From an uncultured Clostridia bacterium (lineage in GTDB: Bacteria > Bacillota > Clostridia > Christensenellales > Aristaeellaceae), in NCBI GenBank assembly GCA_934643825.1, contig CAKUCW010000034.1, positions 1 to 28,552 of the forward strand: DNA of 28,552 nucleotides. Reading direction: 5' to 3'. Positions 13,273-21,424 of the stretch are shown here, piece after piece; position 1 is the first letter of the stretch; every line of letters begins with the position of its first letter. Made by a program: the position numbers and the translations under genes. The notes beneath the pieces are model-generated. The model ran no database searches. It was not told where the DNA came from and saw only the letters and a program-made list of their open reading frames with translations.

Positions 13273-14286
13273 TTGGCGGAAGAACGAAAAAATGCCTCGA
13301 AATCCGGGGCATTGCAAACCTTGTTCGGCACAGGGGATGAAAACATTCGCCTGCTTGAAAAACTGATGGGCGTACACGTCGCGCTGCGCGGCGGCGATAT
13401 CGTCGTGGAGGGCGAAAGCGAGGAGGCAGTGGACGGCGCGGACGATATTCTGCGCCATCTGGGCGCGTTGGCGGAAAAGGGCGAACGCGTGGATACCGCA
13501 GTCGTTCAGTATGCGGTCAGCCTGCTGGAGAAGGGCGAACTGGATCAGCTCGATAACCTGTATCAGGATGTCGTGGCGACGACGTTCCGCGGGCGCCCCA
13601 TTCGCTGCAAGACGCTCGGTCAGCGCGACTATGTCCGCGCCATTAAAAAGCACACGCTGACATTCGGCATCGGACCGGCGGGCACGGGCAAAACCTATCT
13701 GGCAATGGCAATGGCGGTTGCGGCGCTCAAGGCGAAGGAAGTCGAGCGCATCGTGCTGACGCGTCCGGCGGTTGAGGCGGGCGAGAAGCTGGGCTTTCTG
13801 CCCGGCGACCTGAGCCAGAAGGTCGATCCGTACCTTCGCCCGCTGTATGACGCGATGTTTGACATGCTGGGTGCGGAAACCTGCCAGCGCATGCAGGAGC
13901 GCGGCGTCATTGAGGTCGCGCCGCTGGCGTATATGCGCGGACGCACGCTGTCGGATGCTTTTATCATTCTGGACGAAGCGCAGAACACGACGACGGAGCA
14001 AATGAAGATGTTCCTGACGCGCATGGGCTTCCGTTCCCGCATTGTGGTGACGGGCGACCCGTCGCAGATCGACCTGCCGCGTGGCAAGCGCAGCGGATTA
14101 ACCGAGGCGGTCGAGGTGCTGGAAGGCGTGGAGGATATCGCCGTGCAGAGATTGACGCATCACGACGTGGTGCGCCATGAACTGGTGCAGGCAATCGTCC
14201 GCGCCTATGACGAGCATGCTGCCGCCCGCGCAAAGGAGGATGGAAGTGATGGACGCTACGCGCAAGACCGCACGCAAATGGATTAA
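13273..14286 (+). CDS. phoH: PhoH-family ATPase
   Basis: 337 residues from TTG 13273, which has GGGAGG 7 bases upstream. An in-frame TTG at 13246 overlaps the yqfD stop but lacks a ribosome site, so the start is not certain. The N-terminal ~110 residues are the PhoH1-type domain (LQTLFGTGDENIRLLEKLMG, VALRGGDIVVEGE). The ATPase core follows, with Walker A at G134-PAGTGKT and Walker B as FIILDEAQNTT, then IVVTGDPSQIDLP (sensor). PhoH proteins are superfamily-1-helicase-like P-loop ATPases linked to RNA metabolism. It stands next to ybeY and era, consistent with a role in RNA or ribosome maturation. Its 3' end overlaps the start of the next gene by 38 bases. Confidence 0.95.
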   Translation: MAEERKNASKSGALQTLFGTGDENIRLLEKLMGVHVALRGGDIVVEGESEEAVDGADDILRHLGALAEKGERVDTAVVQYAVSLLEKGELDQLDNLYQDVVATTFRGRPIRCKTLGQRDYVRAIKKHTLTFGIGPAGTGKTYLAMAMAVAALKAKEVERIVLTRPAVEAGEKLGFLPGDLSQKVDPYLRPLYDAMFDMLGAETCQRMQERGVIEVAPLAYMRGRTLSDAFIILDEAQNTTTEQMKMFLTRMGFRSRIVVTGDPSQIDLPRGKRSGLTEAVEVLEGVEDIAVQRLTHHDVVRHELVQAIVRAYDEHAAARAKEDGSDGRYAQDRTQMD

Positions 14287-16438
14287 CAGCCTGAGCACAC
14301 GCGTGCAGCAGGTGCTGTTTGCGGCGGCGACCTATCTCATCCTGCTCGCCATCTGTATGCTGGCGATTTCGCCGGAACAGTATGATCTGAGCGTCGGAGA
14401 TGTTGCGCCCAAGACGATCACAGCCAGCAAGGATACCGTGGACGAGATCACGACCGCACGGCGCAGACAGGCGGCGGCGGAGGCGGTTTCCCCGGTCTAT
14501 TATAAGGACGACACGGTTTCCGATACGGTGCTTTCGGATATGGACGCCATTTTTTCGGAGATGCGTTCCGTTCGCGAACTGGGCGAACAGATTCGAACGG
14601 CATGGGGCGAAGCGGGCGGTTCGTTCACCGATTCGGATTACACGCAGGCATCGGGTCTGCTCACCCGTCTGACGCTGAGCAACTATCAGCTTCGCACGCT
14701 GATGAGCACCAGCGAAAGCGACTTTGAGAGCCTCTGCCAGTCTTTGGCTTCCGCGACGCGCACGGCGCTGGTTTCCACCATTACGGAGGGACAGATTAAC
14801 GACGCCATCAACAATATTCAGCAGATTGTCGCGTATAACACGCGCACGGATCTGTGGTATAACGTGGCAATTCCGACGCTGCGCAAATGCCTCAAGCCGA
14901 ACATGCTGATCGATCAGACCGCGACGGAGGAAAACCGCCAGCGGGCGAGCGACGCCGTTGAGCCGACCGTTTACAAGCAGGATCAGAACATCGTCGTCAA
15001 GGGCGACCGCGTAACGGCGGAGCAGATTGCCGTTCTGGACTCGCTGGGTCTGCTGGAGGGCAACCGCGTCGATTATCCGCTGTATATCGGCACGGCGGCG
15101 ACGCTGGCGCTGATTTTGGCGGCGACATGGCTGTATGTGTGGCTGTTCGCGCCGCAGATGCTGACGATGGGCATGAGTGCGCTGGTGCTGCTGATTTCAG
15201 GCGTGCTGACCGTGTTGCTGTGTCTGCTGATGGGCGAATACCTGAGCGTCAACGCGATGCCCGTCGTGCTGGGCGCGATGCTCGTCGCCAATCTGCTGGG
15301 CGCACGCCCTGCATATGTGGTCAACATAGCGATGAGCCTGCTGATCGCCTTCCTGACGGCGAAGGGCACGGGGCTGGTGACCGCGCAGACGCTGAGCGTG
15401 CTGATGATGAGCACCATCGGCGGCATGGTTGCGATTTATATGCTCCGCAGGAATACGGCGCGTGTGATGGTCGTCGTCAGCGGTCTGGTGGTCGGCATTG
15501 TCAATTTCCTGGTTCTGCTCTGCGTGCGGGCGCTGACGTCCAACGACATGAGCAGCGTGTGGAACGATGCGATGTATGCCATCGGCGGCGCGGTGGTTTC
15601 CGCCGTGCTGTGCGTCGGCTTGCAGCCGATTTTGGAAACGGCGTTCAATCTGGTCACGCCGTCCAAGCTGATCGAGCTTTCCAACCCCAATCAACCGCTC
15701 CTGCGCCGGCTGATGATTGAAACCCCGGGCACATATCACCATTCGATGGTCGTTGCGAATCTGGCGGAAGCGGCGGCGGAAGCGGTCGGCGCCAATGCGC
15801 TGCTCGTCCGCGTCGGCGCATATTACCACGACATCGGCAAACTCGTTCGCCCGCTCTATTTCAAAGAAAACCAGATGGGCGAAAACCCGCACGACAAGAC
15901 CGACCCGCGTGTATCCACGGCAATCCTGACCGAGCATACGCGTGACGGCGTCGAGCTGGCACGCAAACACCATCTGCCTGAACCGATCATCGACATGATC
16001 CGCCAGCACCACGGCGATACGCCGGTCATGTATTTCTACGCGAAAGCGGTTAAGATGCTCGGCGAAGAAAATGTGGATATCAGCGATTTCCGCTATGACG
16101 GTCCGAAGCCGCAGACTTCCGAAGCCGCGATTCTGATGCTTTCGGATACGGTCGAAGCTGCCGTGCGTGCCCTGCCCGATCCGACGCAGGAAAAGATTTC
16201 GGCGCTCATTCGCAAACTGGTGCGCGGCAAGATGGAGGATGGTCAGCTGGATGAATGCACGCTGACCTTCCGCGACATCGGCAAGATCTGTTCGGCGTTT
16301 GAAACGGTGCTTCAGGGCGTATTCCATGAGCGCATCGAGTATCCGAGCGTCGATCTGAGCCGCGCACAGCATCACAGCGAGGGAAAAGCAAGCCAAAAGC
16401 CCATTGCGGGCGCAAAACGGACGGAGGTCAAGCCATGA
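14249..16438 (+). CDS. yqfF: 7TM-HD family cyclic-di-AMP phosphodiesterase (YqfF/PgpH type)
   Basis: 729 residues from ATG 14249, 9 bases after AAGGAGG; GTG 14246 is an alternative. One membrane helix at ~22-40 precedes an extracytoplasmic 7TMR-HDED domain (~45-275). Seven membrane segments follow (~278-465, starting YIGTAATLALILAATWLYVW), then a cytosolic HD domain: ETPGTYHHSMVVANLAE (H497, H498), AYYHDIGK (H527-D528) and IIDMIRQHHGDTP. In Listeria and Bacillus the PgpH family hydrolyses c-di-AMP to pApA, affecting osmotic balance and wall homeostasis; that function is inferred here by family. Its start lies inside phoH and its stop overlaps ybeY (ATGA), so all three are tightly coupled. Confidence 0.93.
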   Translation: MDATRKTARKWINSLSTRVQQVLFAAATYLILLAICMLAISPEQYDLSVGDVAPKTITASKDTVDEITTARRRQAAAEAVSPVYYKDDTVSDTVLSDMDAIFSEMRSVRELGEQIRTAWGEAGGSFTDSDYTQASGLLTRLTLSNYQLRTLMSTSESDFESLCQSLASATRTALVSTITEGQINDAINNIQQIVAYNTRTDLWYNVAIPTLRKCLKPNMLIDQTATEENRQRASDAVEPTVYKQDQNIVVKGDRVTAEQIAVLDSLGLLEGNRVDYPLYIGTAATLALILAATWLYVWLFAPQMLTMGMSALVLLISGVLTVLLCLLMGEYLSVNAMPVVLGAMLVANLLGARPAYVVNIAMSLLIAFLTAKGTGLVTAQTLSVLMMSTIGGMVAIYMLRRNTARVMVVVSGLVVGIVNFLVLLCVRALTSNDMSSVWNDAMYAIGGAVVSAVLCVGLQPILETAFNLVTPSKLIELSNPNQPLLRRLMIETPGTYHHSMVVANLAEAAAEAVGANALLVRVGAYYHDIGKLVRPLYFKENQMGENPHDKTDPRVSTAILTEHTRDGVELARKHHLPEPIIDMIRQHHGDTPVMYFYAKAVKMLGEENVDISDFRYDGPKPQTSEAAILMLSDTVEAAVRALPDPTQEKISALIRKLVRGKMEDGQLDECTLTFRDIGKICSAFETVLQGVFHERIEYPSVDLSRAQHHSEGKASQKPIAGAKRTEVKP

Positions 16439-16935
16439 TTCTCGAATTTGAGGATGAAAAGGGATTGCTCGATAAGCAGACGCGGGAGCTGATGCAGCGC
16501 TGCGCGGACGCGGCGCAGAGGACGGAGGGCGTGAGCTGTCCGCTGTCCGTGTTCATCAGCGTCGTTGACGACGAGGAGATCCGCACGATCAACCGCGAAC
16601 AGCGAAGCAAAGACGCTTCGACGGACGTCCTTTCCTTTCCGACGGTCAATTATCCCAAGGGAAAGACGGCGGGGCAGTGCGAGTCTCTTCTCCGCGAGGA
16701 ATATGACCCGGACACGGATGCGTGCGCATTGGGCGATATCGTGATTTCCATGGATCACGTTCGGGCGCAGGCGGAGGAATACGGGCACAGCGAGCGCCGC
16801 GAATGCGGCTATCTGCTCACGCATGGGCTGTTTCACCTGATGGGCTACGACCATATGACCGACGAGGACAAGCCCGTGATGCGTGCAATGGAGGAAAAAT
16901 CCCTCGCGTCCATCGGGCTGACGAGAGAGGAGTAA
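16435..16935 (+). CDS. ybeY: Endoribonuclease YbeY (16S rRNA maturation)
   Basis: 166 residues, standard length. A single-strand-specific metallo-endoribonuclease used in 16S rRNA 3'-end processing and ribosome quality control. The zinc site is visible as THGLFHLMGYDH, with H130, H134 and H140 in the H-x3-H-x5-H pattern. The substrate-side motif DASTDVLSFP (60-69) and LGDIVISMDHV (~99-109) are also typical. The ATG overlaps the stop of the upstream phosphodiesterase gene. A mid-protein insert around 72-93 (NYPKGKTAGQCESLLREEYD) is as seen in some Clostridia. Era, its known partner in rRNA processing, is two genes downstream. Confidence 0.96.
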   Translation: MILEFEDEKGLLDKQTRELMQRCADAAQRTEGVSCPLSVFISVVDDEEIRTINREQRSKDASTDVLSFPTVNYPKGKTAGQCESLLREEYDPDTDACALGDIVISMDHVRAQAEEYGHSERRECGYLLTHGLFHLMGYDHMTDEDKPVMRAMEEKSLASIGLTREE

Positions 16936-16940
16936 ACGGG

Positions 16941-17330
16941 ATGACAGACGAAAGACTGCTTGAAATGGCAATCGAAGCCAGAAAGAACGCCTATGTGCCG
17001 TATTCCGGCTATGCGGTCGGCGCGGCGCTGGAAACCAAAGACGGACGCGTTTTCACCGGCTGCAACGTCGAAAATGCCGCCTACGGCAACACGCTCTGCG
17101 CCGAGCGCACCGCGCTGGTGAAGGCGGTCAGCGAAGGATATCGCGAATTCACGAAGGTCGCCATCGCTGCAAGCGGCTCCGCACCGTATCCCTGCGGCGC
17201 ATGCCGCCAGTCGCTGTATGAGTTCGCGCCCGATCTGGAGGTCTTTGTGACGTGGGACGGGCATGTTGACCGCGTGCCGCTGGCAGAACTGCTCCCGTAT
17301 GGTTTCGGGCCGTCGTCTTTGGGCAAATAA
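16941..17330 (+). CDS. cdd: Cytidine deaminase
   Basis: 129 residues, the tetrameric short type. It deaminates cytidine and deoxycytidine to uridine forms for pyrimidine salvage. Motifs: YVPYSGYAVGAALE, CNVENAAYGNTLCAERTA with zinc ligand C53 and catalytic E55, and PCGACRQ with zinc ligands C85 and C88. I chose ATG 16941, 5 bases after ybeY, with GAGAGGAG upstream; the open frame extends back inside ybeY but has no family match there. In many Firmicutes dgkA lies between ybeY and cdd; it is missing here. Confidence 0.96.
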   Translation: MTDERLLEMAIEARKNAYVPYSGYAVGAALETKDGRVFTGCNVENAAYGNTLCAERTALVKAVSEGYREFTKVAIAASGSAPYPCGACRQSLYEFAPDLEVFVTWDGHVDRVPLAELLPYGFGPSSLGK

Positions 17331-17360
17331 AACCGGATAACCGGATGAGGAAATAAAAAA

Positions 17361-18257
17361 GTGAAGAACGAAACGAAATTTCTTTCGGGCTTTGCCGCAA
17401 TTGTCGGCCGCCCGAATGTCGGAAAATCCACGATGATGAACGCGATGGTCGGCGAAAAGGTCGCCATCGTTTCCAACCGTCCGCAGACGACCCGCAACCG
17501 CATCATGGGCGTCGTGACGGACAAGGACTGGCAGATTGTTTTCCTGGACACGCCGGGTCTGCATAAGCCGCGCACGCGTCTGGGCGAATACATGGTCAAG
17601 AGCGTACAGGATGCCATGGACGGCATTGACGTGCTGCTGGTGCTGGTGGACGCCAACGAGATCGGTGCGCAGGATCGCGCCATCGTCGAAGAGATGAGCG
17701 GGCGCAAGGTGAAGAAGATCCTCGTGCTGAACAAGACGGACATCGTCGAGGAAGCGCGGCTTATGGCGGCGATTCAGTCCTTTGCGGAGGCGGGTTATGA
17801 CGCCATCGTGCCCGTCAGCGCACGCACGGGCAAGGGCATGGACGAGCTGAAGAAGCTCATCGTGTCCTATCTGCCGGAAGGTCCCAAGTATTTCCCGGAC
17901 GACATGATGACCGACCAGCCGGAACGCCAGATTTGCGCGGAGATCATCCGCGAGAAAGCGCTGCTGCATCTGCGCGAGGAAGTGCCGCACGGCATCGGTG
18001 TCGAGATGATGGCAATCAACAAGCTGAGCGACAACATGACGGAGATTCACGCGACGATTTACTGCGAGCGTGCGAGCCACAAGGGCATCATCATCGGCAA
18101 GAAGGGCGCGATGCTGCGCACCATTGGCGCGGAAGCGCGGCGCGACATTGAGAATCTGCTCGGCACGAAGGTAAATCTCCAGCTCTGGGTCAAGATTCGC
18201 GAGGACTGGCGCAACCGCATGGACGACCTGCGCACGCTGGGCTACGAGAGCAACTGA
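17361..18257 (+). CDS. era: GTPase Era (16S rRNA-binding, ribosome assembly)
   Basis: 298 residues. An essential GTPase that binds the 3' end of 16S rRNA and assists 30S assembly. G1 is GRPNVGKS (16-23), G2 NRPQTTRNRI, G3 DTPG (63-66), G4 NKTD (124-127) and G5 SAR (153-155). The C-terminal KH domain is visible as HKGIIIGKKGAMLRTIG, with the GxxG RNA-binding loop. It starts at GTG 17361 with GAGGA ~11 bases upstream, 30 bases after cdd. It ends the conserved sporulation/ribosome cluster and is followed by a terminator. recO, often next after era, is not found here. Confidence 0.97.
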   Translation: MKNETKFLSGFAAIVGRPNVGKSTMMNAMVGEKVAIVSNRPQTTRNRIMGVVTDKDWQIVFLDTPGLHKPRTRLGEYMVKSVQDAMDGIDVLLVLVDANEIGAQDRAIVEEMSGRKVKKILVLNKTDIVEEARLMAAIQSFAEAGYDAIVPVSARTGKGMDELKKLIVSYLPEGPKYFPDDMMTDQPERQICAEIIREKALLHLREEVPHGIGVEMMAINKLSDNMTEIHATIYCERASHKGIIIGKKGAMLRTIGAEARRDIENLLGTKVNLQLWVKIREDWRNRMDDLRTLGYESN

Positions 18258-18348
18258 CGCCCTCAGGACGGGCACTCCGTTTGCATACGCAGCGAGGACG
18301 GCCTGTTCGCGGTGAAAAAAACAATTCTTTTTGGAAAAAACTGAAACA

Positions 18349-18398
18349 AACGCCGCGGTTCTCTCGTCTTATAGACAGAAGGAAACGCGGCGTTTTTC
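18349..18398 (+). terminator. Intrinsic terminator after era
   Basis: AACGCCGCG (18349-18357) pairs with CGCGGCGTT (18386-18394) around a 28-base loop that holds a smaller hairpin, followed by TTTTTC. Confidence 0.75.
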
Positions 18399-18418
18399 GC
18401 ACGGGAAGGAGGGAGGAC

Positions 18419-19510
18419 ATGAAAAGATGGGGAATCATCCTAGCGGCGCTTCTGCTGACGGTGGGATGTGCGCTGGCCGACGACGGCGGCTTCGGGCTGG
18501 ACAACGAGCGGGCGCAAGCTATCCATTGGGAATATTCGGGTGCGGTGATTGAGGATTATGCCGAGGTCGAAACGGCGGAGCGGTCGTTTGCCTTCATCCT
18601 GTTTAAGCAGGAGCAAAGGCGGATGATGAAGGTTTACTTTGCCAGCAAATTCGGCTGGACGGATTGGTTTGCGACGGCGGAGGGCGTGCCGCAGGGCGGA
18701 CGCGGTCGGCTGGAAACGGATGGGGAATCCGTCACGGTTTCGGCGGCGGACAGGAACGGCGGCCTGCGGACGATCACCTACGCATGGGACGCGGCGATGC
18801 CGAACGAGCCGAAGGGCACGGCGGAGAGCCGGAAACAGTTTGTCGGCGGTTTCAGGCTGACGGCGTATGACGGCACGCGGGTGGACGCGGACGGCGTGAT
18901 CCATTTTGCCGAGGGTGATGCGAAGGTCGAGCTGCTGAATGATATGCGCTATCTGGCTTACGGCAATCTGCCCAAAACGCGAAAAAAAGCGCTGGAAAAC
19001 AGCGATGTGCCGCCGGGGTTCAGCTTTTTCAGCCCGCGCTGGAACACGCTTTTCGGGCAGGTTGTGCCGCTTTCGGCGAATCACAGCCGCAAGGTTTATC
19101 TGGGTCCCGGCAGGGATTACCCGCGGGCGGGGAACGGCAAGGCGGCGGTCGGCACGAACGGCTGGGTGCAGGTGTTCGGCCAATACGACGGCTGGCTGCT
19201 GATTCAATACCACATCGACGGGAATCATTATCGAATCGGCTGGATTGAAAAAAGCGTGCTTCCTGCGGGAACAAAGGTCGAGCGGCTGAAAATCAGCGAT
19301 TTCCGGGAAACGTATCAGCAGGAGATTACGGCGGATTGCGTGATGACAGATGATCCGCTGGGGAGCGGCGCGGCGATTGCCCATCTAAAGGCGGGGCAGA
19401 AGGTCTGGAACCACGCTTTTCTGGGCGCGGAGTGGGAAATGATCACCGTGGAGATCGACGGGCAATGCTATTGGGGCTTTGTCCCGACCAACTGCATGTC
19501 GCATGGATGA
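18419..19510 (+). CDS. Secreted SH3-like protein, first of a tandem pair
   Basis: 363 residues from ATG 18419, with GGGAGG 2-3 bases upstream and GGAAGGAGG slightly further. Signal peptide MKRWGIILAALLLTVGCALA; the Gly-Cys could be a weak lipobox (TVGC). The middle (~30-180) has no family I recognise. Residues ~225-290 form a bacterial SH3-like unit (KVYLGPGRDYPRAGNGKAAV, WVQVFGQYDGWLLIQYHIDG), and a second, weaker one follows (ITADCVMTDDPLGSGAAIAH to WGFVPTNCM). It is a diverged copy of the next gene, which starts 12 bases downstream. Probable envelope or cell-wall-binding proteins; function unknown. The upstream terminator lies close to its ATG, so its promoter must lie in or just before the hairpin region; none is convincing. 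Confidence 0.75.
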   Translation: MKRWGIILAALLLTVGCALADDGGFGLDNERAQAIHWEYSGAVIEDYAEVETAERSFAFILFKQEQRRMMKVYFASKFGWTDWFATAEGVPQGGRGRLETDGESVTVSAADRNGGLRTITYAWDAAMPNEPKGTAESRKQFVGGFRLTAYDGTRVDADGVIHFAEGDAKVELLNDMRYLAYGNLPKTRKKALENSDVPPGFSFFSPRWNTLFGQVVPLSANHSRKVYLGPGRDYPRAGNGKAAVGTNGWVQVFGQYDGWLLIQYHIDGNHYRIGWIEKSVLPAGTKVERLKISDFRETYQQEITADCVMTDDPLGSGAAIAHLKAGQKVWNHAFLGAEWEMITVEIDGQCYWGFVPTNCMSHG

Positions 19511-19522
19511 TGGAGGGAAAAC

Positions 19523-20677
19523 ATGAAAAGAGTCGTTTTGTGGGTTTGCACGCTGCTGATGACGCTGATGGCGTCGGTTTGCGTTGCGGGAACGTATTCG
19601 CCGTATTTCGCGACCGAGCCGCCGCGGGAGGTGCGCGAGCACGTAGCGAGCCGCTGGCCGGATTACGAATTCGAGGATTACTGCGAGGTGCGCGGTACGT
19701 CGAAGGGCGACTACGGCTTTGCGCTTCTCCATAAGCAGAGCGAGCGCATTCTTGTCGGTTATCATCGGGTGAACGGCGAGATGAAATACTGGCTCAAGAA
19801 CGCGGGCGCTGTGCCGCAGGGAAAGGAAGAAGCGTGGTTTGACGTTGGCACGGCAGGGTGGATAGACGAAACGGATTGGATCGGGAATTTCACGGGCAGA
19901 CAGGTTTACGATGACGGCCTGTGTTTTTCCGTGACCCAACTGGATGAATCGGGCGAAAGCTATGAAAAAATGGTGGTGTATCGCTGGGAGAACGGCATGT
20001 TCCGCCTGAGCAGCTACCACAAAACGGAAGGCGGTGGGATTCGCGTTTCGGATGACAAGCTGGATTTTATCGACTGGTCGAACGTCGTTTACCGCGGCGC
20101 GGTGCAGGGCGCCGTTCAGCGCGATATCCGCTATGTGTCGTTTAACGCGCTGCCGACATGGATTGACGACGCGAAGACGAAGCTGACGGTCGCGCCGAAT
20201 CTGAAGGACGGCGCATTTACCGCGCAGAAGGTCAAATTCACCGGCGGGCAGAAATATCCGGTTTATACGGGCCCCGGCGAGGACTATGTGCGCAGCGGCA
20301 ACGGTAAGGGACTCGTCAGCACGAACGGCTGGATTGAGGTTTATGGGCAGAAGGACGGCTATATCCTCATTCAATACAGCATCGACAGCAGCCATTACCG
20401 CTTTGGCTGGATTGACAGGAACGCCCTGCCCGAAGGAACGAGCGTGCCGGCGATGGACTTTGCGGGCATTTCGGCGGATACGCTTTCCGAAATCACGCAG
20501 GATACCTTCCTGACGGATGACCCGCTGTTCAGTCAGAATAAGCTGTGCGGCTTGAAGGCGGGACAGACCGTCAGCTGGCTTGCCGTACTGAATAAGGATT
20601 GGGCGTATGTGCTGGTCAACGTGAATGGCAAGATGATGTGCGGCTTTGTTCGGACGGATTGCATCGTAAACGGCTGA
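19523..20677 (+). CDS. Secreted SH3-like protein, second of a tandem pair
   Basis: 384 residues, ATG with GGAGGG upstream. Signal peptide MKRVVLWVCTLLMTLMASVC, cleaved near VAG. The layout matches the preceding protein: an unassigned ~190-residue N-terminal region (SRWPDYEFEDYCEVRG, where the first has an IEDYAEVETAE segment), then an SH3-like unit at ~245-312 (PVYTGPGEDYVRSGNGKGLV, WIEVYGQKDGYILIQYSIDS, HYRFGWIDRNALPEG) and a C-terminal second unit (TQDTFLTDDPLFSQNK to MCGFVRTDCIVNG). The two genes thus arose by tandem duplication and have since diverged mainly in the N-terminal half. They are co-transcribed, and a terminator follows. Confidence 0.75.
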   Translation: MKRVVLWVCTLLMTLMASVCVAGTYSPYFATEPPREVREHVASRWPDYEFEDYCEVRGTSKGDYGFALLHKQSERILVGYHRVNGEMKYWLKNAGAVPQGKEEAWFDVGTAGWIDETDWIGNFTGRQVYDDGLCFSVTQLDESGESYEKMVVYRWENGMFRLSSYHKTEGGGIRVSDDKLDFIDWSNVVYRGAVQGAVQRDIRYVSFNALPTWIDDAKTKLTVAPNLKDGAFTAQKVKFTGGQKYPVYTGPGEDYVRSGNGKGLVSTNGWIEVYGQKDGYILIQYSIDSSHYRFGWIDRNALPEGTSVPAMDFAGISADTLSEITQDTFLTDDPLFSQNKLCGLKAGQTVSWLAVLNKDWAYVLVNVNGKMMCGFVRTDCIVNG

Positions 20678-20679
20678 CG

Positions 20680-20703
20680 AACCTGCCATCGCGCAGGTTT
20701 CTT
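20680..20703 (+). terminator. Weak hairpin directly after the tandem secreted-protein genes
   Basis: AACCTGC (20680-20686) pairs with GCAGGTT (20693-20699), followed by a short TCTT. The better terminator is 30 bases downstream. Confidence 0.4.
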
Positions 20704-20730
20704 CGGAAAACCTGCTGAACTGAAAAGGGA

Positions 20731-20776
20731 TTCCGCGCTTTTGTATGGAAATGAAGTACGAAAGCGCGGAATTTTT
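20731..20776 (+). terminator. Intrinsic terminator of the tandem secreted-protein genes
   Basis: TTCCGCGCTTT (20731-20741) pairs perfectly with AAAGCGCGGAA (20761-20771), followed by TTTTTC. Confidence 0.85.
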
Positions 20777-20854
20777 CGGTTTTATCCGTCATAAATTGCT
20801 CGCTGTGCAGTATACTGTATGGGGATACCAAAGATGGTGTTGGGGGGCGTTGCT

Positions 20855-21325
20855 ATGCTGAGGAAAAAAGATGCGGCATTTTCCGCGACTGCGTCGAGCG
20901 CGGCACCGCAAACGGACGGGTGCGCGAATAGCGACGTGCGCGGAATTCATCTGCTGTTGGCGGAGGATAATGAACTGAGCGCCGAAATGATCAAGATGCT
21001 GCTGGAAGATCGCGGAGCGGCGGTAGAGGTCGCACAGAACGGACGAAAAGCGCTGGAAATGTTTGAAAACCATGCGCCCGGAACGTATGCGGTCATCCTG
21101 ATGGATATGATGATGCCCGAACTGGATGGAATCGGTGCGACGCGGGCGATTCGGGCATTGGCGAGAGAGGACGCCCGGACGATCCCGATTCTTGCCATGA
21201 CGGCGAACGAACGGGAGGAGGACGCAAGACGGTGCTTCGAGGCGGGCATGAACGCTCACTTGTGTAAGCCGATTCGGATTGAAGAACTCGCGGCGTCGAT
21301 TGTCAGACTCTGTAAAAAGGCATAA
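20855..21325 (+). CDS. Single-domain response regulator (receiver only)
   Basis: 156 residues from ATG 20855, with GGGGGG 7 bases upstream. After a ~28-residue low-complexity head it is one receiver domain with all active residues: acid pair E37-D38 (LLLAEDNELSAEM), phospho-acceptor D84 (VILMDMMMPELDG), T116 and K138 (LCKPI). The pattern is closest to receivers at the C-terminus of hybrid histidine kinases, and no output domain follows. It may be a phosphorelay intermediate or a stand-alone CheY/Spo0F-like protein, or a remnant of a hybrid kinase. No kinase gene is nearby. Confidence 0.88.
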   Translation: MLRKKDAAFSATASSAAPQTDGCANSDVRGIHLLLAEDNELSAEMIKMLLEDRGAAVEVAQNGRKALEMFENHAPGTYAVILMDMMMPELDGIGATRAIRALAREDARTIPILAMTANEREEDARRCFEAGMNAHLCKPIRIEELAASIVRLCKKA

Positions 21326-21328
21326 AAG

Positions 21329-21385
21329 AAACGAAGACGGAGTTCCCTGCGGAGCGCAGAACGGAATCGCCGTCTTCGTTTTTTG
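21329..21385. terminator. Bidirectional terminator between the receiver gene and the MATE gene
   Basis: CGAAGACGG (21332-21340) pairs with CCGTCTTCG (21370-21378). A T-run follows on the plus strand (21379-21384), and TTTCTTTT follows on the minus strand, so it can end both convergent transcripts. Confidence 0.8.
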
Positions 21386-21401
21386 AATGTAAAACTGATG
21401 C

Positions 21402-21419
21402 TTAAAGCCGCCGCGAAGC
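21402..21419. repeat. Solitary copy of the MITE terminal repeat
   Basis: TTAAAGCCGCCGCGAAGC differs by one base from the 18 outer bases of the terminal inverted repeat at 26367-26385. It lies just past the stop of the MATE gene. The partner end is not visible nearby, so it could be a remnant. Confidence 0.45.
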
Positions 21420-21424
21420 CTCTC

